DNA from: G965220825 sp965220825
Lineage (GTDB): Bacteria > Pseudomonadota > Alphaproteobacteria > UBA828
Direction of reading: 5' to 3'
Length of the DNA: 64,000 nucleotides
Assembly (NCBI GenBank): GCA_965220825.1
Contig: OZ244839.1
Span: forward strand, 1,922,001-1,986,000
The notes under the pieces are model-generated. The model saw only the letters and a program-made list of their open reading frames with translations, had not been told where the DNA came from and did not search any database. Of this stretch, positions 1-7,251 are shown piece by piece (the first letter of the stretch is position 1; each line of letters starts with the position of its first letter). A program made the translations under genes and the position numbers.

Positions 1-674
1 GGGACGAGACCATGGAGCCCGAGGGCCAGGCGCTGGGCGTCGTGAACTCCGACACCGCGGTCGAGGCGTTCGAGCACTATCTCTCGCTGCTGCAATACAT
101 GCCGCCGGTGGTGCAGACCGGCACCATGGACATCTTCAAGGTCGACGAGCTGTTCCGTGAAGGCAAAGTCGCCTGGATCATCCAGTGGATCGGCTTTGGC
201 GAATCGGCCATCTCGCCGGATACCTCGAAGGTCCATGACCGGGTGGACTTCGCCCGCATGCCGGGCCTCAAGGTAGGCGACGAGATCGTGCGCTGGTCCA
301 ACATCGGCGGGCAGCCCTTCGTGCTGACCACCTGGAACAGCGACCTCGTGATCGACGAGGCGATCGCCCTCTGCAAATGGTGGCTTTCCACCGAGGTGCA
401 GAAGGAGTTCGCGAAGCGCGGCGGCCAGAGCGGCCTGAAGAGCGTCTACACCACCGACGAATACATGACCTACCGTCCGTGGAACCACGCCTTCGGACCG
501 AGCCTCGACTGGCAGAGGGACGTGTGGCACATCCCCGAGTTCTTCGAGCTGCTGGTCCAGCAGCAGGAGGAATTCGACAAGGCGATCACCGGCCAGATTT
601 CCGCCAAGGAAGCGCTGGACAATATCGCCGTGTTCCAGGACGAGCTGTTGCGTGAGGCGGGACGCATCGAATAG
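1..674 (+). CDS. ABC transporter solute-binding protein, C-terminal part (partial)
   Basis: This is the C-terminal part of a periplasmic family-1 extracellular solute-binding protein. The frame is open to the left edge, so the ATG at position 12 is internal; about 220 residues are visible and the signal peptide and N-terminal lobe lie outside the window. The visible part has the usual C-lobe features of sugar-type binding proteins, including a GGQPFVLTTWN segment and a WLSTEVQKEFAKRGG helix. Two MalF/MalG-like permeases, an ATPase and a small membrane protein follow on the same strand, so it is the ligand receptor of that importer. The neighbours suggest a sugar, polyol or glycerol-phosphate type substrate; the exact one cannot be told. 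Confidence 0.85.
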   Translation, partial: DETMEPEGQALGVVNSDTAVEAFEHYLSLLQYMPPVVQTGTMDIFKVDELFREGKVAWIIQWIGFGESAISPDTSKVHDRVDFARMPGLKVGDEIVRWSNIGGQPFVLTTWNSDLVIDEAIALCKWWLSTEVQKEFAKRGGQSGLKSVYTTDEYMTYRPWNHAFGPSLDWQRDVWHIPEFFELLVQQQEEFDKAITGQISAKEALDNIAVFQDELLREAGRIE

Positions 675-756
675 CCCCGCACACCCATGACGGAGGCGGC
701 GCCCGGCGGGCGCCGCCTCCCCATTCTTCGATCTGCGTTCTCGAGAGGCGGAGCCC

Positions 757-1686
757 TTGACCGCGCCACGCGGCACGGCGACCTATCACGCCGAGCACGG
801 AACCTTTCTGGAGCGCTTCTTCGAGCGCAACCGCGGGCCGCTTCTGGTATCGCCCGCGCTCGCCGTGCTCGTCTTGATGAACATCTTTCCGCTGCTCTGG
901 TCCTTCGGCCTCAGCTTCTACCGCTACCGGGCGAACCGCATAAAGGAGCCGGAGTTCGTCTGGTTCAAGAATTACGAGAAGGTGCTCACCGACCCGGTGG
1001 TCTGGGAGCGCTTCCAGACCACCGCATTGGTGGTCGCGGTCGACGTGCTTCTGCAACTCGTGGTGGGCTTCCTCCTCGCGCTCCTCTTCGAGAAGACCTT
1101 CCCGGGCCGCCGTGTGCTGCTCATGCTGGTCCTGACGCCGATGATGCTGAGCTTCGTCGCCGTCGGCGCCTTCTTCCGCTATTACTACGAACCGACCTTC
1201 GGCCTGCTCAGCCAGGCGGTCAAAGCCATCACCGGCGAGCCCTTCATCCTCTTGGGTTCGGAGACCGGCGCGCTCGCCGGCATCATCTTCGCCGATGTCT
1301 GGATGTGGTCGCCCTTCGTGATGCTGCTGGTGCTCGCGGGCCTCGTGAGCGTGCCGAAGCATCTCTACGAAGCGGCGGAGATCGACCGCGCCTCCTGGTG
1401 GCGGCGCTTCTGGACGATCACCTTCCCCTATATCCGGGGCCTTCTGCTGCTCGCGATCCTCTTCCGCACCATCGAGGCGTTCAAGCTCTTCGACATCGTG
1501 TTCCTGATCACCGAGGGAGGGCCGGGCACCTCGACGGAGACCATCGCCGTCTATGTCTACCGGGTGGCCTTCCAGTACTTCAAGACAAGCCAGTCGGCGG
1601 CGCTCGGCTACATCCTGCTCTTCGTGGTGATCGTGCTCACGAACCTCTATCTCTTCTTCGTCCAGCGACGAGCGCAGGAGCCCTGA
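757..1686 (+). CDS. Carbohydrate-type ABC transporter permease (MalF/UgpA-like)
   Basis: Inner-membrane permease, 309 residues, beginning with TTG at 757 behind a GAGAGGCGGAG ribosome-binding stretch. About six hydrophobic segments are visible, the first near residues 28-52 and the last near 285-305. The cytoplasmic EAA loop that docks the ATPase is seen around residues 206-228 (EAAEIDRASWWRRFW). Length and topology match the MalF/UgpA class of sugar importers. It starts 82 bases after the binding-protein gene and ends three bases before the second permease, so the genes form one operon. Substrate specificity cannot be read from the sequence. Confidence 0.9.
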   Translation: MTAPRGTATYHAEHGTFLERFFERNRGPLLVSPALAVLVLMNIFPLLWSFGLSFYRYRANRIKEPEFVWFKNYEKVLTDPVVWERFQTTALVVAVDVLLQLVVGFLLALLFEKTFPGRRVLLMLVLTPMMLSFVAVGAFFRYYYEPTFGLLSQAVKAITGEPFILLGSETGALAGIIFADVWMWSPFVMLLVLAGLVSVPKHLYEAAEIDRASWWRRFWTITFPYIRGLLLLAILFRTIEAFKLFDIVFLITEGGPGTSTETIAVYVYRVAFQYFKTSQSAALGYILLFVVIVLTNLYLFFVQRRAQEP

Positions 1687-1689
1687 GCC

Positions 1690-2559
1690 ATGGCGCGCAG
1701 ACGACGGGAAATCGGCAAGGCGGGCTGGGGGCGGTCGGCGTTCTCGCTGGTGATCAGCTTCATCTATTTCTTCCCGGTTCTCTGGATCATCCTGACCGCG
1801 TTCAAGACCCACACCGACGCGCTCTCCACGCCGCCCAAGTTCATCTTCTCGCCGACGCTCGAGAACTTCGCCAACGTGTTCTCGCGCGCCTATGAGCGCG
1901 GTGGCGAGGCGGTGGACACGGGATTCGACCTCTTCTTCTTCAACAGCATCTTCATTGCCGGCGCGTCCGTCGCGGTGGCACTGGTGCTCGGCACGGTGGC
2001 GGCCTACGGCTTCTCGCGCTGGCCGCTGCGGGGCAACGACACCTACATGTTTATCATCCTGACGACGCGGATGCTGCCGCCGATCATCGTGATCATCCCG
2101 ATCTTCATCATGTTCCGGGTGAGCGGGCTCTCGGGCAGCTATGTGGGCATCATTCTGCTCTATGCCGCCTTCAACCTGCCGTTCACCATCTGGATGATGA
2201 AGAGCTTCTTCGACGAAATTCCGCGGGAGGTGGAGGACGCCGCCCGCATGGACGGCAGCTCCGAGACGAAGATTTTCTTCAGGATATGCCTCCCGCAGGT
2301 TAAGGCCGGCATCGCGGCAACGGCCGTGTTCGGCCTGATCCTCACCTGGAACGAGTTCCTCTTCGCGCTCCTGCTCACGGGCCGCGACACCCGCACCGTC
2401 CCGGTCGCCATGGCGCAGACCATCGGCGGCGACATCGGCGTGCGCTGGGGGCTGCTGGCGGCCATCGAAACCCTCTTCCTGATACCGGTGGTGATCGTCA
2501 CCTTCCTGCTGCAGAACCAGCTTCTGCGCGGCGTCACCTTCGGCACCATCCGGCGGTGA
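1690..2559 (+). CDS. Carbohydrate-type ABC transporter permease (MalG/UgpE-like)
   Basis: Second inner-membrane permease, 289 residues, which would pair with the upstream permease. It shows an N-terminal membrane anchor near residues 18-38, five further hydrophobic segments and the EAA loop (EVEDAARMDGSSETKIF) around residue 180. The C-terminus ends shortly after the last membrane span, as in MalG relatives. ATG lies just after the stop of the preceding gene (TGA GCC ATG), implying translational coupling. Family membership is clear; the transported substrate is inferred only as sugar-like. Confidence 0.9.
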   Translation: MARRRREIGKAGWGRSAFSLVISFIYFFPVLWIILTAFKTHTDALSTPPKFIFSPTLENFANVFSRAYERGGEAVDTGFDLFFFNSIFIAGASVAVALVLGTVAAYGFSRWPLRGNDTYMFIILTTRMLPPIIVIIPIFIMFRVSGLSGSYVGIILLYAAFNLPFTIWMMKSFFDEIPREVEDAARMDGSSETKIFFRICLPQVKAGIAATAVFGLILTWNEFLFALLLTGRDTRTVPVAMAQTIGGDIGVRWGLLAAIETLFLIPVVIVTFLLQNQLLRGVTFGTIRR

Positions 2560-2590
2560 GCGCCGGCACGGCTCCCTGGACCGAACGCTC

Positions 2591-3688
2591 ATGGCCGATA
2601 TCGAACTTCGCGCGCTGACCAAACGCTTCGGTGCGTTGACGGCGGTCGATGCCGTCGACCTCGACGTGGAGGCGGGCGAGGTGATGTGCCTCCTCGGGCC
2701 GTCCGGCTGCGGCAAGACCACCACGCTTCGCATGATCGCGGGCCTCGAGGACGCGACGGACGGCGCGATCTTCATCACGGGCACGCGGGTGAACGACCTC
2801 GCACCGGCCCAGCGCGACATCGCCATGGTGTTTCAGTTCTATGCGCTCTATCCGAGCCTCACCGTGGCCGAGAACTTGGCGTTCCCGCTGCACGCGGAGA
2901 AGATCGGCAAGGCGGACATCGAGCGCCGGGTACGGCGCATCGCGGAGCTTCTGGAGCTCGACCATGCGCTGGAGCGGATCCCGGGCCGGCTCGCCGAAGG
3001 CGAGAAGCAGCGGGTCGCCGTGGGCCGCGCCATTATCCGCGACCCGCAATGCTTCCTGTTCGACGAGCCGCTGAGCCGGCTCGACATCGCCGTGCGCCAG
3101 GAGATGCGCGGGCAGATCAAGCAGTTGCTGAACAATCTCCACAAGGCCACGGTGATCGTGACCCACGACCAGATCGAAGCGCTGACCATCGCCGACCGGG
3201 TCGCCGTGATGCAGGACGGCCTCATCGAACAGGTGGCGAGCCCGCATGAAATCTTCTCGCAGCCCAGCAACGTGTTCGTCGCGGGCTTCATCGGCACGCC
3301 GCAGATGAACCTGATCGAGGCGCGCCTCTCAGGCGCCGAGGATGGAATCGCGACCGTCTCCATGCTGGGCCAGCAGGTCGCGCTGCCGGTGGGAGAGGCG
3401 GCGGCCGGGGCCGTCGACCGGCTCCGGAACGGCGCCCTTACGGTCGGCGTCCGTCCGCGGGGGCTTGCGCCCGCCTCCGAGCCGGGGCCCCGCACGATCT
3501 CCGGCCGGGTGGATCTGATCGAGCCCATGGGGGCCGAGACTCTGCTGCACTTGCGCATCGGCGAACAGGACGTGCGGGTGGTAGCCAGCCGCAGGATCCG
3601 GGCCACCGTCGGCGAGACCCTCCATGTGGCACCACAGGCGGGGCAGCTCCACCTGTTCGACGGCAAGGGGGAAAGGATCGCATCGTGA
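2591..3688 (+). CDS. ABC transporter ATP-binding protein (MalK/UgpC-like)
   Basis: ATPase subunit of the importer, 365 residues. Walker A is GPSGCGKTT near residue 36, the Q-loop reads MVFQFYALYP, Walker B with the D-loop is CFLFDEPLSRLD, and the switch histidine follows in VTHDQ. A C-terminal TOBE/MalK-type regulatory region spans roughly residues 240-365. The signature motif is odd: the usual LSGGQ reads LAEGEKQRVAVGRA. The same replacement occurs in some sugar/glycerol importer ATPases as far as I recall, so it is probably a subfamily trait and not damage. The gene overlaps the next one by four bases (GTGA). Confidence 0.9.
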   Translation: MADIELRALTKRFGALTAVDAVDLDVEAGEVMCLLGPSGCGKTTTLRMIAGLEDATDGAIFITGTRVNDLAPAQRDIAMVFQFYALYPSLTVAENLAFPLHAEKIGKADIERRVRRIAELLELDHALERIPGRLAEGEKQRVAVGRAIIRDPQCFLFDEPLSRLDIAVRQEMRGQIKQLLNNLHKATVIVTHDQIEALTIADRVAVMQDGLIEQVASPHEIFSQPSNVFVAGFIGTPQMNLIEARLSGAEDGIATVSMLGQQVALPVGEAAAGAVDRLRNGALTVGVRPRGLAPASEPGPRTISGRVDLIEPMGAETLLHLRIGEQDVRVVASRRIRATVGETLHVAPQAGQLHLFDGKGERIAS

Positions 3689-4005
3689 GCGACGCACAGC
3701 CCGACCCCGCCCGGCCCGCGCCCGCGCAACGCCCCACCATGTCCCGGCGGACGGCACGGTCGATCATGATCGCGATCATCGGCCTCTGCCTGCTCGCCAT
3801 CGTGTTTATCTTCCAGCCGGTATGGAAGCCGCTCTATACCGCAGGCTGCATCATGGTGGTGGCCGGCGGCCTCTCCTTCAACCTGATACCCTTCGCCAAC
3901 ACGCGAAACAGCCTCACCCGCGTGCTCCGCGTCGGCGGCATCGTCCTCGCCATCCTGGTCGTCGCCGTGCTGATCGCCATCGGCTGCGTCGAGCTTCTGC
4001 TGTAG
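3685..4005 (+). CDS. Small two-helix membrane protein of the ABC operon
   Basis: A 106-residue protein starting at a GTG that overlaps the ATPase stop codon (GTGA), so it is almost certainly co-translated. After a proline- and arginine-rich N-terminal tail of about 28 residues come two or three hydrophobic segments (about residues 29-50, 54-70 and 82-105), with no soluble domain. I do not recognise a named family with confidence. Small membrane proteins of this type accompany some glycerol/sugar ABC importers. Its job could be accessory to the transporter, but that is inference from position only. Confidence 0.7.
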   Translation: MSDAQPDPARPAPAQRPTMSRRTARSIMIAIIGLCLLAIVFIFQPVWKPLYTAGCIMVVAGGLSFNLIPFANTRNSLTRVLRVGGIVLAILVVAVLIAIGCVELLL

Positions 4006-4016
4006 ACGCGTCTTAA

Positions 4017-4056
4017 CCGGCCGGCGGCACGGGCGCCCACGAAGCCGCGGGCCGGG
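4017..4056. terminator. Possible bidirectional hairpin between convergent genes
   Basis: The 70-base gap between the convergent membrane-protein and VOC genes contains an imperfect GC-rich inverted repeat (CCGGCCGGCGGC against GCCGCGGGCCGG). It could end transcription from either side. There is no T-tract, so this is weak evidence. Confidence 0.25.
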
Positions 4057-4075
4057 GAGCCATCCAGGAGCAGGA

Positions 4076-4510
4076 TCAGCCGGGCGCTTCGAGACAATCC
4101 GTGGGGCCGTCGCCGGTCCAGCTGTAGAACTCCCAGAGATTGCCGTCCGGGTCGTGGAAGTAGCAGCAATAGGCGCGCCACGGATAGTCCTTCGGCGCAG
4201 CGCGGAACGGCACGCCCTTGGCCGAGAGAGTCTCGTAAAGCAAATCGACATCGGCACGGTCGGGAAGCTCCAACGCCACCATGCACTTCCTGATTCCGTC
4301 GCTCTCGTCCGCTCCGTCATAGCCGACATGTTCGGCGATATTGCCGATCTCCCACAGCGCGAGGGTCACGTTCCGCGCCTTGAAATCGGCGAACCCTTCC
4401 GCCTTGCGGCGAAGCTCGAAGCCCAGCGTGTCGCGGTAAAAGCCGATCGCGCGCTCCAGGTCCCGCACCGTCATGCAGACGTCGGTGATGGGGTATTTCG
4501 ATCCCAGCAT
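4076..4510 (-). CDS. VOC family (glyoxalase/bleomycin-resistance fold) protein
   Basis: A 144-residue single-domain vicinal-oxygen-chelate protein. The N-terminus (ITDVCMTVRDLERAIGFYRD) is the classic beta-alpha start of the fold, and near the end DPDGNLWEFYSW supplies the conserved metal-side glutamate. Members are metal-dependent lyases, dioxygenases or binding proteins, and the substrate cannot be deduced. It lies 32 bases downstream of lpdA on the same strand, so it may be the last gene of the TCA operon. ATG at 4510 is the only sensible start. Confidence 0.85.
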   Translation of the reverse strand: MLGSKYPITDVCMTVRDLERAIGFYRDTLGFELRRKAEGFADFKARNVTLALWEIGNIAEHVGYDGADESDGIRKCMVALELPDRADVDLLYETLSAKGVPFRAAPKDYPWRAYCCYFHDPDGNLWEFYSWTGDGPTDCLEAPG

Positions 4511-4542
4511 GGGGCAAGCCTCCCTTGCGCCGAAGTGGGCCG

Positions 4543-5946
4543 CTATATGTGGAGGGCGCGGTCGGCGGTATCCAGGGCGGCTTCCTTGACGGCTTCGTTG
4601 AGAGAGGGGTGCGCGTGGCAGGTGCGCGCCACGTCCTCCGCCGAGCCCCCGAATTCCATCACGGAGACCGCCTCGGCAATAAGCGCCCCGGCGTCCCGGC
4701 CCAGTATATGGACGCCCAGAACCCGGTCGCTCTCCGCATCCGCCAGGACCTTCACGAAGCCGTCGGTGGCGGAGATCGCCCGCGCCCTGCCATTGGCCGC
4801 GAAGGGGAAGCGCCCCACCTCGTAGTCGATGCCCGCCTCGCGGAGTTCCTCCTCCGTCTTGCCGACGGCGGCCACTTCCGGGTCGGTATAGACCACGCCG
4901 GGGATCGCATCGTAGTTCACATGGGCCGTGCGGCCGGCAAGGATCTCGGCGACGGCGACGCCCTCCTCCTCCGCCTTGTGGGCCAGCATGGGGCCGCGGA
5001 TCACGTCGCCGATGGCGTAGACGCCCTTGAGTGCGGTCTCGAAGCGGGCATCCACCGCGATCCGACCCTCTGCATCTTGTGGGATTCCCGCTTCCTCCAG
5101 GCCGAGCCCCTCCGTGTTGGGACGACGGCCGACGGCGAGGAGCGCCACGTCCACCTCATGGGTCTCCGATTCGCCGCCCGCCACCAGCTCCACCGCGAGC
5201 CGCACGCCTCCGTCGGTGCGCTCCGCACCCAGCACGCGCGTCGCGAGCTTGAACGTCATCTTCTGGCGGCGCAGCAAGCGGTGGAACTGCTTGGCGACCT
5301 CGCCGTCCATGCCCGGCAGAATGCGGTCGAGATATTCGAACACCGTGACCCGCGCGCCCAGCCGGTTCCACACCGAGCCCATCTCGAGCCCGATATAGCC
5401 CGCGCCGATCACCGCCATGCGTGCGGGCACCTGTTCGAGCGCGAGCGCGCCGGTGGAACTCACGATGCGCTCCTCGTCGACCTCGACGCCGGCGAGCGAT
5501 GCGGAGACGCTGCCGGTGGCAATGACCACCGCCTTGGCGGAGACCGTGCCGGTATCCTTCCCTTCGACCGCGACCTGGCCTGCGCGCACGATGCGGCCCG
5601 CGCCACGCAGGCGGGCCACGCCATTCTTCTTCAGAAGGCCTGCGATACCCTTGGTGAGGTCGCCTACCACGCCGTCCTTGTGGGCCATCATGGCGGCGAG
5701 ATCGAGGGAGACGTCCGAGACCTTGATGCCGTGCCCGTCGAGGCCGCGCGCGAGGCGGGCATATTCTTCGGACGTGTGAAGCAGGGCCTTGGACGGGATG
5801 CACCCCACATTGAGGCATGTGCCGCCGAGGGTCGCGTCCCGCTCCAGGCAGGCGGTCTTGAGGCCGAGTTGGGCGGCGCGGATGGCGGCCACATAGCCGC
5901 CCGGTCCGGCCCCGATGACCAGAACGTCGAAGGAATCTTCAGGCAT
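4543..5946 (-). CDS. lpdA: Dihydrolipoamide dehydrogenase (E3)
   Basis: FAD flavoprotein, 467 residues, that reoxidises dihydrolipoamide on the E2 lipoyl domains and passes electrons to NAD+. The FAD-binding GAGPGG lies at residues 12-17. The redox-active pair is Cys44/Cys49 in GGTCLNVGCIPSKALL. The NAD site GAGYIGLE lies mid-protein and the C-terminal His-Glu catalytic motif is HAHPSLNE. Length is normal for the family. It sits 36 bases after sucB, so it is presumably the E3 of the 2-oxoglutarate dehydrogenase complex made by this operon. Confidence 0.97.
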   Translation of the reverse strand: MPEDSFDVLVIGAGPGGYVAAIRAAQLGLKTACLERDATLGGTCLNVGCIPSKALLHTSEEYARLARGLDGHGIKVSDVSLDLAAMMAHKDGVVGDLTKGIAGLLKKNGVARLRGAGRIVRAGQVAVEGKDTGTVSAKAVVIATGSVSASLAGVEVDEERIVSSTGALALEQVPARMAVIGAGYIGLEMGSVWNRLGARVTVFEYLDRILPGMDGEVAKQFHRLLRRQKMTFKLATRVLGAERTDGGVRLAVELVAGGESETHEVDVALLAVGRRPNTEGLGLEEAGIPQDAEGRIAVDARFETALKGVYAIGDVIRGPMLAHKAEEEGVAVAEILAGRTAHVNYDAIPGVVYTDPEVAAVGKTEEELREAGIDYEVGRFPFAANGRARAISATDGFVKVLADAESDRVLGVHILGRDAGALIAEAVSVMEFGGSAEDVARTCHAHPSLNEAVKEAALDTADRALHI

Positions 5947-5982
5947 GGCGTCTCCAGAAGGCGCGCGCCCGGTGGCGGGGCG

Positions 5983-7251
5983 CTAGAGGTCGAGCAGGAT
6001 CCGACGGGGATCCTCGATACATTCCTTGATTCGGATCAGGAAGCTCACGGCCTCCCGCCCGTCGATCAGGCGGTGGTCGTAGCTCAGTGCGAGATACATC
6101 ATGGGCCGGATCTCCACCTCGCCGTCGACGGCCACGGGGCGGTCCTGCACCTTGTGCATGCCGAGGATCGCGGACTGCGGCGGGTTGAGGATCGGCGTCG
6201 ACAGGAGCGAGCCGAACACGCCGCCGTTGGAGATGGTGAAGGTCCCCCCCACCAGGTCGTCGACGGCGAGCTTGCCGTCCCGCGCCTTCGCGCCGAACTC
6301 CCGGATGCCGCGCTCGATGGCGGCGAAATCCATCCGCTCCACACCGCGCAGCACCGGCACGATGAGCCCGCGGGGCGTGCTCACCGCAACGCCGATATCG
6401 CAGTAACGGCGGTAGACGATGTCGTCCCCATCGATGGCCGCGTTCACCAGAGGGAACTCCGCGAGCGCCAGCGCCGCGGCCTTCACGAAGAACGGCATGA
6501 ATCCGAGCCGCACGCCGTGTTTCGCCTCGAATGCCTCGCGGTATTCCGTGCGGAGCGCGGCGACGGCGGTCATGTCCACCTCGTTGAAGGTGGTAAGCAT
6601 GGCCGCGGTATCCTGGGCGAGCTTGAGCCGCTCCGCCGCCCGGCGGCGCAGACGGCTCATCGGCACACGCTCCTCCCGCGCCCCGGCGACACCCTCGCCC
6701 GGCGTGGCGGGCGGCTGCGGGGATGGAGCGGCGGGTTTCTCGGGCCGGGCCTCGGCCGCTGCGGGGGGTGGCGCAGGCGGCGGAGCGTCCGCGGCCGCCC
6801 CGGAGCCAGAGTCTGCAGCTACTTTCCCGGCGGCAATGGCGGCGAGCACATCCGCCTTCAGCAACCGTCCGCCTCTGCCGCTGCCTTGGATTTCCGCCGG
6901 ATCGAGCCCGTGCTCCTCCACGAGGCGGCGCACCGAGGGCGAGAGGCGCGGAGTTTCGGCCGGCGGCTGCGCGGGCTCGGGCGCCGGCCGGGGTGCGGCG
7001 GCCGAGGCACCGCTCGCCGGTTCCATATGGCCGAGGACCGCGCCCACCGCCACATCCTCGCCTTCGCCGGCCACGATATCGGCGAGAGTTCCGGCGGTTT
7101 CCGCATTCACCTCGACGGAGACCTTGTCCGTCTCCAGCGAGACAAGGGGCTCGTCCGGCGCCACCTTGTCGCCCGGTGCCTTGAACCAGCGGACGACCGT
7201 CGCCTCGGTAACGGATTCCCCGAGCGTCGGAACCTTGATCTCGACCGTCAT
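5983..7251 (-). CDS. sucB: 2-oxoglutarate dehydrogenase E2, dihydrolipoyl succinyltransferase
   Basis: E2 core of the 2-oxoglutarate dehydrogenase complex, 422 residues. The N-terminal lipoyl domain carries the lipoylated Lys43 in LETDKVSVEV. An Ala/Pro-rich linker follows, then a peripheral subunit-binding domain (PSVRRLVEEHGLDPAEIQGS) and a second linker. The catalytic domain ends with the active-site motif SYDHRLIDGREAV. The start at 7251 overlaps the sucA stop codon in an ATGA junction, so the two proteins are probably translationally coupled. The reading frame stays open far upstream, but that extension is only a shadow of sucA. Confidence 0.97.
   Translation of the reverse strand: MTVEIKVPTLGESVTEATVVRWFKAPGDKVAPDEPLVSLETDKVSVEVNAETAGTLADIVAGEGEDVAVGAVLGHMEPASGASAAAPRPAPEPAQPPAETPRLSPSVRRLVEEHGLDPAEIQGSGRGGRLLKADVLAAIAAGKVAADSGSGAAADAPPPAPPPAAAEARPEKPAAPSPQPPATPGEGVAGAREERVPMSRLRRRAAERLKLAQDTAAMLTTFNEVDMTAVAALRTEYREAFEAKHGVRLGFMPFFVKAAALALAEFPLVNAAIDGDDIVYRRYCDIGVAVSTPRGLIVPVLRGVERMDFAAIERGIREFGAKARDGKLAVDDLVGGTFTISNGGVFGSLLSTPILNPPQSAILGMHKVQDRPVAVDGEVEIRPMMYLALSYDHRLIDGREAVSFLIRIKECIEDPRRILLDL

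Noticed and set aside
586..2826. A 746-codon minus-strand frame over the ABC permeases
   Set aside because: Low-complexity His/Arg/Glu-rich shadow with no domain; the plus-strand permeases are certain.
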